Assembly (NCBI GenBank): GCA_027487485.1
Contig: JAIYDN010000042.1
Coordinates: 1 to 64,000 of the forward strand
Direction: 5' to 3'
Origin: Planctomycetaceae bacterium
Lineage (GTDB): Bacteria; Planctomycetota; Planctomycetia; Pirellulales; Pirellulaceae
Length of the DNA stretch: 64,000 nucleotides
Made by a program: the position numbers and the translations under genes. The notes beneath the pieces were generated by a model. The model had not been told where the DNA came from and made no database searches. It saw only the letters and a program-made list of their open reading frames with translations. Shown piece after piece: positions 27,955-37,093 of this stretch (position 1 is the stretch's first letter; each line of letters starts with the position of its first letter).

Positions 27955-29822
27955 TTAGCAAAGATTTAAAACGCTGCAAAGTCGGCGAACTTCGCCCCAG
28001 CCAAGCATTAACCACCTTTGGTATTGGCTCGATCATTGATTTACCGAATCTGTCGGTAATGGTAATGGGCCTTGATGACTGGCCCTTCAAAGACACTGTT
28101 GAAATAGGTGAACAACGATTGTTGGTATCTGTGAAGGAAGTTTTGGGACAACAGGTGAAATCGCTTCGCTCGGCTCCTGTTGTACCCGATACTTTTCAAG
28201 TCAATCAGTTCGATTCCTCGACTTTGGTAGGAATCCCAGTTGCGCCCTTTCCACGATGGATGGTTTGTCCATATTGTCGTCGGCTAGCCCCGCTTGGCAG
28301 TGGTCTATTTAAGCTAGAGACTCCATATCGAACTGACCAAATACGGTATGTACATGCCAACTGCACAAAGCCCGGCAAGCCACCAACGGTTGTGCCTGCT
28401 CGCTTTATTGTCGCCTGTAAGAACGGCCACTTTGACGATTTCCCGTGGCGCTACTTTGTGCATCACGGACGCACCAAATGCAATGGTGGACTAAAGCTAA
28501 TCGAAACATCTGCGACAGGAGAAGCAGCAAGTATCTTCGTTCAATGCGAAGGAGCAAATTGTGGTTCAACAAGGCCCATGTCAGACGCCTTCAAAATGGA
28601 CCTAAAGGCGTTGCCTACTTGCAAAGCACGTCGGCCTCACCTTCGAGATTACGACGAAGCTGGATGTAAGCATCCGAATGGGCAAGACCTACAAATGGAA
28701 CCTATGCTCCAAGGTGCATCGAACTCATGGTTTGGTATCACGTTGTCAGCATTGGCCATTCCACAGGCATCCGGCAAATTGAAGCAACTAATTGATGACC
28801 ATTGGATCATTTTAGAGAAGGTCCAAAGTGAACAGAACATTGAACTACTACAGCAGGTGACACCACAATTGCGTGACCTCGCAGAGTACACACCAACAGA
28901 AATTTGGCAGTCCGTTCAATCAAAGAAGAATGAAGAACCTGATGCTGACAGCGAACCCACCGATCTTAAAACACCGGAATGGGAAGTCTTCATCGATCCA
29001 GAGTCGGTAGAGAAGGGTCGAGACTTCCAACTTCGCATTGCCGCTCCACCTAAACGATACGCAAAGTATTTTGAAAAGATCGTCCTTGCAGAACGTCTAC
29101 GTGAAGTTCGGGCGCTGGTTGGATTTACTCGTATCGAATCTCCAAGTGACTATGACAACCCTGCGGCCTTTCCTGCAAATCAAAGAGTTAGACTTTCAAG
29201 AACACAGCCATCTTGGGTTCCAGCCTCGGAGATTAGAGGCGAAGGTTTGTTCTTCCACTTTAAGGAAGACATGATCCAAAAGTGGGTTAAAAAAGCCAAG
29301 GACTTGGACGCCGTATTCATGGAAGCTCATCAGCGATGGCGCATTGCCAGAAAGCTGGACCCGCCTCATGAATTCTATCCTGGTGTTCGTTACGTTCTTT
29401 TGCACTCGTTCGCTCACGCACTAATTCGCCAATTGGCAGTTGAATGTGGCTATACGACTGCTTCGTTGCGTGAACGAATATATTCCACAAATTCTCAAAA
29501 CCCCGGCGTTGAAATGGCAGGAGTATTGATATACACCGCAGCCCCAGACAGCGAAGGAACCCTTGGTGGCCTTGTGTCGCTAGGAAAACCCGAAACGCTA
29601 GAACGACATTTAGATCAAGCTTTAGACAACATGCGTTTGTGTGCCAGTGATCCCCTATGTGCAGAACATCATCCGTATAGGGATGGTAATACCCTTCACG
29701 CAGCGTCGTGTCACGCTTGCCTATTCGCACCGGAAACATCTTGCGAACGTGGTAACAAGTATTTGGATCGGGCAGTCCTGGTTTCAACGGTCGAGCGTAG
29801 TGATTTGGCATTTTTCGAGTAA
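27951..29822 (+). CDS. drmB: DISARM DUF1998 protein DrmB
   Basis: 623 residues. The N-terminal region has a CPYCRR zinc-type pair at about 105. The C-terminal DUF1998 module contains YVLLHSFAHALIRQLAVECG (about 484), GVLIYTAAPDSEGTLGGLV and a Cys-rich end HAASCHACLFAPETSCERGN. DrmB partners DrmA and enables loading on DNA. Its ATG overlaps the drmA stop by 4 nt. Confidence 0.92.
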   Translation: MISKDLKRCKVGELRPSQALTTFGIGSIIDLPNLSVMVMGLDDWPFKDTVEIGEQRLLVSVKEVLGQQVKSLRSAPVVPDTFQVNQFDSSTLVGIPVAPFPRWMVCPYCRRLAPLGSGLFKLETPYRTDQIRYVHANCTKPGKPPTVVPARFIVACKNGHFDDFPWRYFVHHGRTKCNGGLKLIETSATGEAASIFVQCEGANCGSTRPMSDAFKMDLKALPTCKARRPHLRDYDEAGCKHPNGQDLQMEPMLQGASNSWFGITLSALAIPQASGKLKQLIDDHWIILEKVQSEQNIELLQQVTPQLRDLAEYTPTEIWQSVQSKKNEEPDADSEPTDLKTPEWEVFIDPESVEKGRDFQLRIAAPPKRYAKYFEKIVLAERLREVRALVGFTRIESPSDYDNPAAFPANQRVRLSRTQPSWVPASEIRGEGLFFHFKEDMIQKWVKKAKDLDAVFMEAHQRWRIARKLDPPHEFYPGVRYVLLHSFAHALIRQLAVECGYTTASLRERIYSTNSQNPGVEMAGVLIYTAAPDSEGTLGGLVSLGKPETLERHLDQALDNMRLCASDPLCAEHHPYRDGNTLHAASCHACLFAPETSCERGNKYLDRAVLVSTVERSDLAFFE

Positions 29823-29826
29823 ACAC

Positions 29827-30630
29827 ATGCACCATGAACATCAGCAAATTGGAACAGCGGCAGCAAAACTGGCTGATCGCTTGCCCTATTCGATGATGTT
29901 GGTTGTTGCCAACGCTGTTTCACTACATGGAGGAAGGGAACCTTCAGTGGTACGTCAGGCAATCTTGCAAAGCCTACCGACTCCAGACTTTCGTGATGTG
30001 ACCGCTGATTTTATCGATAAGTGGCAAAACCATGCCACTAGCGTTGGCCCCGAAGCGGTTGCAGTGGCGCTTGTAACAGCAGCGAAGTGCGAACACGACC
30101 ACAGAAACGAAGAAAATGTTGAAATCGTTTGGACTGGCCCGGAACCCGCTGACACTCGATTTCGGCATACAGAGCAGGCAATCCTCGAAGTAGTGAACAC
30201 TGCTGCCAACCGACTCACCATTGTTAGCTATGCCGTATACCGCATTCCACGTATTCGTGATGCCTTGATTGCAGCGGCAAGTCGGGGCGTTTGCATCAAG
30301 CTAATTGTGGAGACTCCGAACCGAATCGAAGGCCAGGGTGAATACAATTGCCTACTCGCTCTAGGAAGCAATGTGGCGTCCGCCTGCAAGGTTTACTACT
30401 GGCCCCAAGAGAACCGGGCGAAGGATGACAATGGAAAGATCGGAATCTTGCACGTCAAATGTGCAGTGGCCGATGGGAAACGGATGTTCCTGTCGAGCGC
30501 CAACTTCACCGAGTATGCCTTCACCATCAACATGGAGTTGGGCCTGCTTGTGACTGGTGGAAAACTACCGAATCAAGTTGAACGGCACTTTGAACGGCTG
30601 ATATCAACCGGACAATTGGTGGAGATTTAG
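29827..30630 (+). CDS. drmC: DISARM phospholipase D-like protein DrmC
   Basis: 267 residues from ATG 29827, 4 bp after drmB. One HKD motif is clear near residue 208 (ILHVKCAVADGKRMFLSSAN), preceded by the PLD-like IVSYAVYRIPRIRDALIAAA. With one HKD, activity would need a dimer, as in Nuc-type nucleases. DrmC is part of DISARM but dispensable in some tested systems. It is the last canonical DISARM gene; the next cassette follows on the same strand without an obvious terminator. Confidence 0.9.
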   Translation: MHHEHQQIGTAAAKLADRLPYSMMLVVANAVSLHGGREPSVVRQAILQSLPTPDFRDVTADFIDKWQNHATSVGPEAVAVALVTAAKCEHDHRNEENVEIVWTGPEPADTRFRHTEQAILEVVNTAANRLTIVSYAVYRIPRIRDALIAAASRGVCIKLIVETPNRIEGQGEYNCLLALGSNVASACKVYYWPQENRAKDDNGKIGILHVKCAVADGKRMFLSSANFTEYAFTINMELGLLVTGGKLPNQVERHFERLISTGQLVEI

Positions 30631-30631
30631 G

Positions 30632-30712
30632 ATGAAAATTCGAACACTAAAACAATACTTTTACAAAGGCCAATCGCATTGCCTTGTTACGAACAAAGGG
30701 ACTGTCAAATGA
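30632..30712 (+). CDS. Possible 26-codon leader ORF coupled to the pAgo cassette
   Basis: ATG two bases after the drmC stop, product MKIRTLKQYFYKGQ and 12 more residues, TGA at 30710-30712 overlapping the ATG of the next gene as ATGA. The arrangement could couple translation of the pAgo partner to drmC. It may be fortuitous; there is no homology to judge by. Confidence 0.3.
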   Translation: MKIRTLKQYFYKGQSHCLVTNKGTVK

Positions 30713-31632
30713 AAATTGCGATCAATTGGTTTGAAGTAACCTTGCCTTCAATTGACTTCGTGGTGCCAATTCAAACATTGGGACAGGATACACTTAGCGA
30801 AAGTATTCGATCAAAACAAACTCGCTTCGCTCACCGTGTTGTCCAACGCAAAGACGATGGCAGGGTCAGACTATTACATATAACTAACTCTAACCCGCCA
30901 GCTACCACGCTTGAAACCATTACCGCACTTGACGATCCTGGTTTCACCAAGCTAGTGATTGAAGAAGCATTTGCTAACCGCTTACTACACCAAGGATTTT
31001 CCGTAATTAAAAAACACGTCGAACATTCCGCATATCAAAAAACAACGGAGTCGAGTTTCGACGATATTTACACTTTCCTCCGAGGATTAGAATTTCGATC
31101 CTTCTATCTGGCAGGACGAACTGGTTTGAGATGGGGAGTTGTGTTGAATTACATAACATCACAGCGGTTCACCCAGACATTAGCGAGTCCCGACCTTAGC
31201 AAATTTGCAATTGGCAAGCGGGTAACTCGACTATCGACTGAACAATTAAAAGAGGGCGAAGACCCAACACGAGTTAAATCCACTGGCCTTCTGGTGTCTG
31301 TTGCAAACAATGTTGCGGTAATTGATGTTGGAGACGATGTAACTTTAGAGGAAAATCCAGAGGACTGGACCTTAATCTGCCGTCGAGAGTTGTTGGTAGA
31401 TTATGTTGAGCGCCAAAAAGGCCGCAACGCAGCTACGGAATTGACTCGAAAGTTACAGCAAGCATCATTTTCGTTGACCGAAAGTGGGCGAATGAACACT
31501 CGACTTTCTAGGAATCAGATTGAGGCGATCCAAAAACTCATAAAAGAATGCGAACTAGATCGGCTCACACTCCCTTTGCCTGACAGTCCACTTGCGACAC
31601 TTTCTAGTCAACCATTTGCAATAGGAGAGTAA
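30709..31632 (+). CDS. Argonaute N-lobe / APAZ-like partner protein
   Basis: 307 residues from ATG 30709. It begins MKIAINWFEVTLPSIDF. Around residues 125-180 it reads FLRGLEFRSFYLAGRTGLRWG and VVLNYITSQRF, then KFAIGKRVTRLS, and later VKSTGLLVSVANNVAVIDVG. This order resembles the N-L1-(A)PAZ-L2 half of prokaryotic Argonautes, especially APAZ proteins that pair with short pAgos. The match is by pattern only and could be wrong in detail. It sits 2 bp before the MID-PIWI gene in another frame, so it is a separate subunit. Together the two total about 746 residues, the size of a full-length pAgo. Confidence 0.55.
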   Translation: MKIAINWFEVTLPSIDFVVPIQTLGQDTLSESIRSKQTRFAHRVVQRKDDGRVRLLHITNSNPPATTLETITALDDPGFTKLVIEEAFANRLLHQGFSVIKKHVEHSAYQKTTESSFDDIYTFLRGLEFRSFYLAGRTGLRWGVVLNYITSQRFTQTLASPDLSKFAIGKRVTRLSTEQLKEGEDPTRVKSTGLLVSVANNVAVIDVGDDVTLEENPEDWTLICRRELLVDYVERQKGRNAATELTRKLQQASFSLTESGRMNTRLSRNQIEAIQKLIKECELDRLTLPLPDSPLATLSSQPFAIGE

Positions 31633-31634
31633 AT

Positions 31635-32954
31635 ATGGCTGTCCCAAATGTAAAGCAGATCAGACGACCACAATACGTCTTTTCGGATGATGGAGAAAGC
31701 ACGCATGTCGATAAACTGAGGGGCCTCATGCGGTACGCTCCCTTGAAGCCTTCACTTATTGTAGAACCAAACTATTTATTCCTATTTGCGGAGGAAGACA
31801 AGGATTACGCAAATAAACTCTATACCACATTGAAAAAAGGAATCGGGTCATTTCCGGGTTCGGAACAGTTTGTTGGACTGCCAATAAGCACAAGTAAGCT
31901 GGAAGCAATGAGGTTGCCTAACTCCGTCTATCGAATGGGGCATGAGAAACAACTATTTGATGCGATCTGCGATCAAGTTGGAAAACTTTCAAGAGTCCCC
32001 GATTTCGCTTATATCATCGGTGACAATCGATGGAAATATCAGCGTCCAACCCCATATGGTGCGATAAAGGCAGGACTGTTGAAGAACAATATTCAGTCGC
32101 AGATGGTGACCAAGCAACTTATGGATGCGGATTCTCAGTTTCGTTATGCGATTCCAAATGTTGCTCTAAGTGTCTTGGCTAAACTCGGAGGAGTACCTTG
32201 GCTTGTGAAGAGATCGCAAGAACCACCAGCACTTGTTATCGGGGTTGGGACAACGGTTATTACGGACTCGCATGGACGGGGAAAGCAACGACTTCTTGGC
32301 TATGCGATTTGCATGATGTCGAATGGTCTGTTCCTTGATCTGGATTTTTATGGATCAGCTACCTCTCAGCAAGAATTCCTTCCCAACCTAGTAAGTGGGT
32401 TAACAGCTACACTAGATCGACTCCAGCAGACAAGTTCAAAAATCTCTCGTGTGTCATTGCACGTATCCCATTTCGAGAGGCGAGAAACCATTTCTGCAAT
32501 CAGTTCTGTACTTGACAGCAGGAAAACGAAGCATCCTACGCCATTTGAGGTTCTTCGATTGACTCATGATTCGCCTTTTATGGTCATGGACCTTTCTGAC
32601 ACAGGATATGTTGCAGAAGAAGGGACCGTCGTTCAACTAAGCAGACAACATGCTTTATTGGTAATGGAAGGGAGAATTGAAAAGGCTCCTTGGAAGGGAA
32701 GGAAGCCCGTAACACTGGAAGTGCATAGAGAATATGCTTCAAATCCATCGATGCCATTGGACGATTCGCTTCATGATCTGTTTTATCTCGGCTTTGTAAA
32801 CTGGCGTGGATTTGGAACCAAAACCAAACCGGCGACCTTAGCCTATGCAAAGTTGCTCTCTGATCGGATGGCGGACATAACGGCTGTGGCACCAGAAGTG
32901 GCGGACTCGCTTCAAAGCCACGGCTCATCCGGTTCGAGGTTGTGGTTTCTATGA
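31635..32954 (+). CDS. Short prokaryotic Argonaute (MID-PIWI), catalytically degenerate
   Basis: 439 residues with a good ribosome site (aggag 9 nt before ATG). MID domain: FLFAEEDKDYANKLYTTLKK, then the guide-binding region YGAIKAGLLKNNIQSQMVTK. The MID-PIWI junction IPNVALSVLAKLGGVPWLV is characteristic of pAgos. PIWI: LVIGVGTTVITDS, LLGYAICM, and VSLHVSHFERRETI. In active pAgos the first strand carries Asp (IGID) and the later strand Asp in HRDG; here these are Gly and Ser/His, so slicing is not expected. The likely job is guide-directed recognition that activates the adjoining SIR2. Its stop overlaps the SIR2 ATG. Confidence 0.8.
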   Translation: MAVPNVKQIRRPQYVFSDDGESTHVDKLRGLMRYAPLKPSLIVEPNYLFLFAEEDKDYANKLYTTLKKGIGSFPGSEQFVGLPISTSKLEAMRLPNSVYRMGHEKQLFDAICDQVGKLSRVPDFAYIIGDNRWKYQRPTPYGAIKAGLLKNNIQSQMVTKQLMDADSQFRYAIPNVALSVLAKLGGVPWLVKRSQEPPALVIGVGTTVITDSHGRGKQRLLGYAICMMSNGLFLDLDFYGSATSQQEFLPNLVSGLTATLDRLQQTSSKISRVSLHVSHFERRETISAISSVLDSRKTKHPTPFEVLRLTHDSPFMVMDLSDTGYVAEEGTVVQLSRQHALLVMEGRIEKAPWKGRKPVTLEVHREYASNPSMPLDDSLHDLFYLGFVNWRGFGTKTKPATLAYAKLLSDRMADITAVAPEVADSLQSHGSSGSRLWFL

Positions 32955-34078
32955 TGCCTAACAATACTAACTTCAAAGATGTCCTTTTCATTTTGGGTGC
33001 TGGCGCTTCCAGAGATGCTGGACTTCCTTTGGCAGTAGAAATAACGGATCGCATCGTCGATGATGTTGAACGCAATCATGACGCTTTTCTGCCACTGCTA
33101 AGGTTCATTCACGGTGGCATCTGTTTTGGTCGTGGTTGCTCAAATAGACGCCCCGACGAAAGGGTCAACATCGAAGAGTTTTTGATAGCCTGCCAAGATT
33201 TGGCTCATCGCAGTTCTTCTTCTCTCTATCCCTTCGTAGCTTCATGGCACGAAAAACTTGGTGAAGTTGGACGCCTTCCTAAAGAGTTTGAATACGTAGG
33301 AACGAGTAACGCATTTGAATTCATTGTTCACCACGCAAAAAATAGATTAAGGGAGTGGCTAACTGTAACCGATCCGACGCAGGCAAAATACTTCCGCAAC
33401 TTGAAGGACTTTGTTCATGCGGGGTATCGACTTCAGGTCTTTACACTAAACTACGACGAATGTGTTGAGCTTGCACTGGAACACGGCTTGGGGGAAATAA
33501 ACAAGCGATGGACGACAGGCTTTGATGAAAAGGGGTGGAACCCTGATCTATTGCAGCGGAAGAAGCCATTCGACGCTACTCTTTATAAACTTCACGGCTC
33601 TCTTGATTGGGTAGAAGATGAAGAACTCGGTGTTTGCAGCTTGAAGTGGCCGATGGCAGATCGTGCAGAAGAAATTCCAGACAAATACGAGTCGCTTTTG
33701 ATATTTGCAACAGCAATGAAGGTCGTGCCTCGTGACCCGTACTTGACGCTGTTGGTCCGGTTTCGGACAGAGTTGGCAAAGGCTAGATGTATTGTGATCC
33801 TTGGTTACAGCTTTGGTGATGCGCATGTCAATACAATGCTGTTAGATGCACTTCGTAAGCGTCCAGAGCTTCAGTGTGTGGTAGCAAATCGGCAAGAGAG
33901 TTCACACAATTATTTGCCAAGGGAATTTCGGGAGCAGATTGCAACAGATCGGATTCACAATATTTATGAGCTAGTCGATGGACAACCTGTCGGCGTCCGA
34001 CTTGCATTAGAGAAGGATTTGCTACTCCAAAAAGTAAAAGAGGTATGCGAACGAACCGATGAGCCACCGCCGTTTTAA
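32951..34078 (+). CDS. SIR2-domain NADase effector
   Basis: 375 residues. SIR2 motifs: LFILGAGASRDAGLPLA (nucleotide loop, about residue 16), TLNYDE (about 164), the catalytic-type His in YKLHGSLDW (about 212), and VILGYSFGDAH (about 283). SIR2 domains in defence systems hydrolyse NAD to stop phage replication. In most short pAgo systems SIR2 is fused to APAZ (as in SPARSA); here it is a free protein with no APAZ part, translated from an ATGA overlap with the Argonaute gene, so it is the probable effector of this cassette. Confidence 0.85.
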   Translation: MMPNNTNFKDVLFILGAGASRDAGLPLAVEITDRIVDDVERNHDAFLPLLRFIHGGICFGRGCSNRRPDERVNIEEFLIACQDLAHRSSSSLYPFVASWHEKLGEVGRLPKEFEYVGTSNAFEFIVHHAKNRLREWLTVTDPTQAKYFRNLKDFVHAGYRLQVFTLNYDECVELALEHGLGEINKRWTTGFDEKGWNPDLLQRKKPFDATLYKLHGSLDWVEDEELGVCSLKWPMADRAEEIPDKYESLLIFATAMKVVPRDPYLTLLVRFRTELAKARCIVILGYSFGDAHVNTMLLDALRKRPELQCVVANRQESSHNYLPREFREQIATDRIHNIYELVDGQPVGVRLALEKDLLLQKVKEVCERTDEPPPF

Positions 34079-34122
34079 CGTCACGAAAGGACTGAGATCA
34101 TTTTTCAAGGAGGACAAGGCCA

Positions 34123-35214
34123 ATGATAGAGTTCATCGCAGGCTGTTTGGTGTTTGCAGGCGTGATCCTGGTCATTTCGAGCTTCGTAGAAGTTGAGTAT
34201 CACCGGCCACACAAAGGTCGGCTTGGAGTTGGACTATTACTGATCCTGTTCGTGGCTATTTTTGCATTGCAAGTTGCAAATGCACCACCAACTCCTAGTA
34301 CAACCGATGTCGAGGATCGTCCAAAGCCCGCTCCAGTCATAGCCTCGCTGCAACAGAAATTTGAAATGGACTTCGACGCTTACGACTACCCAAGTTGGCC
34401 AGTGGCATACGAATTGGCGAACTGCTCCAGCAATGCGTACCTCGCACCAGTTTTTGCAGAACGAGAACTTAAACAGCGTGGTTTCACAGATGTTAGCACG
34501 CTCAACTTTGGATCATCCCTTGGCTATGTCGCAATGATTGGCGACACGGCAGTAATCATGTTTCGAGGAACGAATCCCTCAGAGATTCAAGATTGGTTCG
34601 TAAACCTGAACAACAATTCGATCAAGTCGAAGGATGGTAGCGTCCATGCAGGCTTCTGGGTGTCCTACGAGACATTGCACGACCAACTGATGGAAGTTCT
34701 TCGGCAAAAGAACCCCAAACGCATTTGGGTTACGGGCCACAGTCTCGGTGGCGCATTGGCTGTTGTTTGCAGCTACAGGCTTATGACTGATGAGAACAGA
34801 GAGATCGCTGGAGTCATGACCTTTGGGCAACCAAGAGTTGGCTCGTCCGAATTCTGCAAGCACATGGAATCGGAACTCAAAGGGCGTATGGTTCATTTCG
34901 TTAACGAGAATGACCTTGTGCCAAGAGTTCCACCCAGCTTTGAGCATTTTGGATCATTGGTATGGTACACAGATGGCGTCATACGAAGATCACGACCACC
35001 GAATCTAATGATGTCCAACGGCGAAGAACCGATGTTCACAGATGATTTCGTTGAACTGCCAGCGATGAGCCAACAAGAATTTGATACTGCCAAGCGTAAA
35101 TTCAACCAACAGCCGAAGGTCCAAAATTCGCCTGATGGACAACCACTTATGCAGGGAAGCTCTCGGTATATTGACGATCACGACATCGAACGGTACATCA
35201 ACCGTTTGCGGTAG
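34123..35214 (+). CDS. Membrane-anchored class 3 lipase-like hydrolase
   Basis: 363 residues. Two N-terminal helices (FIAGCLVFAGVILVISSFV and LGVGLLLILFVAIFALQVA) anchor an alpha/beta hydrolase of the fungal lipase_3 type: IMFRGTNPSEIQDWFVN, the nucleophile elbow WVTGHSLGGALAVV (about residue 205), MTFGQPRVG and NENDLVPRVPP. A strong SD (aaggagg) lies 9 nt before the ATG, unusual in this window. It follows the SIR2 gene by 44 bp. It could be a phospholipase effector of the neighbouring defence genes or an unrelated gene. Confidence 0.75.
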   Translation: MIEFIAGCLVFAGVILVISSFVEVEYHRPHKGRLGVGLLLILFVAIFALQVANAPPTPSTTDVEDRPKPAPVIASLQQKFEMDFDAYDYPSWPVAYELANCSSNAYLAPVFAERELKQRGFTDVSTLNFGSSLGYVAMIGDTAVIMFRGTNPSEIQDWFVNLNNNSIKSKDGSVHAGFWVSYETLHDQLMEVLRQKNPKRIWVTGHSLGGALAVVCSYRLMTDENREIAGVMTFGQPRVGSSEFCKHMESELKGRMVHFVNENDLVPRVPPSFEHFGSLVWYTDGVIRRSRPPNLMMSNGEEPMFTDDFVELPAMSQQEFDTAKRKFNQQPKVQNSPDGQPLMQGSSRYIDDHDIERYINRLR

Positions 35215-35337
35215 AATATCGCAAAACTGTTCAGGAACTTTGATGAATCACGCAATCGCAGACAACACGGTAGCAGCATTTGCTGGTACAAGTCTATCAA
35301 GACCTTCCGATCACTCAATTGATATCGAGTAAACAGA

Positions 35338-36693
35338 ATGCCCCACAAGCTGACCTGGAAGAAACTACTGTCCAGTGACCGAGTGCCTCGCCCGGAATCC
35401 CAAAACGTAGATATACCGTACATTAAAGAGGATCGGCGCACAGCATTCGAGCAAGATTATGACCGAATCGTGTTCTCGCCCCTTTTTCGTAGGCTTGCAC
35501 GAAAGTCTCAAGTTCATCCGATGGCAAGCGATGACCATACTCACAATCGGTTGACACATTCGATTGAAGTTGCGAGTGTAGGGCGTTCCTTTGCATTACG
35601 GGTTGCAGATATTGCAATGAAGCGAAGTGATTTATCCGAAGAGGATGTGCCTAAGCTGGCGTGGGTTCTGCAATCAGCCTGTCTTATACATAGTCTGGGA
35701 AATCCGCCCTTTGGTCATGCGGGTAAAGAAGTGATTAAGGAGTGGGCCGCAGAGCATCAGAATCTTCTATTTCCTAAAGAACAGTTGAAAGCTGATCCGT
35801 TGCTCGATGCCTCTTTACCGGATTGGCTAAATTTTGAAGGAGATGCGCAAGGATTTCGATTTGCTGCTCGTGCTGACAACCGGGTAGCCGGTTACTTGCG
35901 ACTGACGTATGCCACTTTAAGTGCAACGGTCAAAAATCCGTGGTCGTCCGCAGATGAAAGAACAGACCTGCAACACAAACACAATGTTTACAGCACGGAA
36001 ATCGAAGTATTTCAGCAGATGGCAGTTGCACTCGGAACAATCACTGATGACAACCAGTGGTGTCGGCATCCATTGTCGTTTTTGACGGAAGCTGCTGATG
36101 ACATTTGCAATCGGATCATAGATTTAGAAGACGCCGTGGAAATGGGCATCTGTGAACACAACAAGGTCCACGAGTTGTACCTGCGAATTTGTCGGGACAC
36201 TTACTATTATCGGATGCCGCTATCTCAACTACGAAGACAAGCTATCAGGAGCCTTATGGATAGATGTTGGTGGGAGTTCGAGAAGGACTTTGATGCAATC
36301 ATGAATGGACTAAGAACTAACGATCTAAACTCATCGCTCGCTATGGATTGCCAAGATGAACTGGAGAAAATGGGTGCGATTTACGATTCAGTTTTTGGGC
36401 ATAGAATGAAGGTTGCGACAGAGATTAGTGCTTACCATGTTTTAGGTCGGATTCTGAAAGCCCTCGTCAAAACAATCCAATCAATCTCATCTTCAGACTA
36501 CTATGACGATATTCATTCCCTGTCGAAGAGAACAATTGAGTTGACATGGGGAAGGAAACACGTTGAAGCCAATTTGGAGATGCCTTACCGTTGGTGGCTG
36601 TCCCAAGTCATGGATTACGTGAGTGGAATGACGGACGAATACGCCATTAGGCTCGCAAGGGAGATTGGCGGATTCTCAGCCGATGTGGAGTGA
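35338..36693 (+). CDS. dGTPase-family (HD) protein lacking key catalytic residues
   Basis: 451 residues similar throughout to Dgt: FSPLFRRLARKSQVHPM, HNRLTHSIEVASVGRSFA, NFEGDAQGFRFAAR, LRLTYATLSATVKNPW, LTEAADDICNRIIDLEDAV. The HD signature, normally LIHDIGNPPFGHxGE, reads LIHSLGNPPFGHAGK at about residues 115-131: the metal-binding Asp is Ser, and the Glu after FGHAG is Lys. dGTPases deplete dNTPs and some are antiphage; this one may be a pseudoenzyme or binding protein. An incomplete repair of the family motif by sequencing error would need several base changes. Confidence 0.75.
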   Translation: MPHKLTWKKLLSSDRVPRPESQNVDIPYIKEDRRTAFEQDYDRIVFSPLFRRLARKSQVHPMASDDHTHNRLTHSIEVASVGRSFALRVADIAMKRSDLSEEDVPKLAWVLQSACLIHSLGNPPFGHAGKEVIKEWAAEHQNLLFPKEQLKADPLLDASLPDWLNFEGDAQGFRFAARADNRVAGYLRLTYATLSATVKNPWSSADERTDLQHKHNVYSTEIEVFQQMAVALGTITDDNQWCRHPLSFLTEAADDICNRIIDLEDAVEMGICEHNKVHELYLRICRDTYYYRMPLSQLRRQAIRSLMDRCWWEFEKDFDAIMNGLRTNDLNSSLAMDCQDELEKMGAIYDSVFGHRMKVATEISAYHVLGRILKALVKTIQSISSSDYYDDIHSLSKRTIELTWGRKHVEANLEMPYRWWLSQVMDYVSGMTDEYAIRLAREIGGFSADVE

Positions 36694-36749
36694 CACCCGC
36701 ACTGAATGGTTGCCTTGAACCAAATTATGATGAATAAAGTTAAAAAACA

Positions 36750-37082
36750 ATGACCACCGACCACCCCCTCCGTGAACCCGATCAAATCCGTCAGGACTGC
36801 AATCGTAAACTTCGAGTCGTGCAAGTCAGCGATCACTTCCAAGCAATCCTTGGATGCCTGCTCGGAGAAGACTGGACCACGCCTCGGCTGATCGAAATGG
36901 TTGTCACTTCTGACGGTCACTTACTTGGTCGATGCGATGGCGAAGCCGAGTTCAAAGCGTTTCTCGGTGAAGTGGATGATCTCATCAGGAACATCCAAGG
37001 CGTTGCACCAGTGGCGGAACTTGACGGTGATGAAGTGGGCTACCTTGTTGCTAAGGTGGCTGAAATCAAGAGGCAGAGGTAG
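36750..37082 (+). CDS. Hypothetical 110-residue protein
   Basis: An acidic soluble protein beginning MTTDHPLREPDQIRQDC with VSDHFQAILGCLLGEDW, LLGRCDGEAEFKAFLGE and a C-terminal charged helix. No family recognised. It precedes the AbiJ-like gene by 11 bp on the same strand, so co-expression is likely. Confidence 0.5.
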   Translation: MTTDHPLREPDQIRQDCNRKLRVVQVSDHFQAILGCLLGEDWTTPRLIEMVVTSDGHLLGRCDGEAEFKAFLGEVDDLIRNIQGVAPVAELDGDEVGYLVAKVAEIKRQR

Positions 37083-37093
37083 GAGAAGAAACA

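Noticed and set aside
30709-32954. The N-lobe and MID-PIWI genes as one long Argonaute broken by a frameshift
   Set aside because: The second gene has its own ATG with a good Shine-Dalgarno, 2 nt after a proper stop, typical of coupled separate genes.
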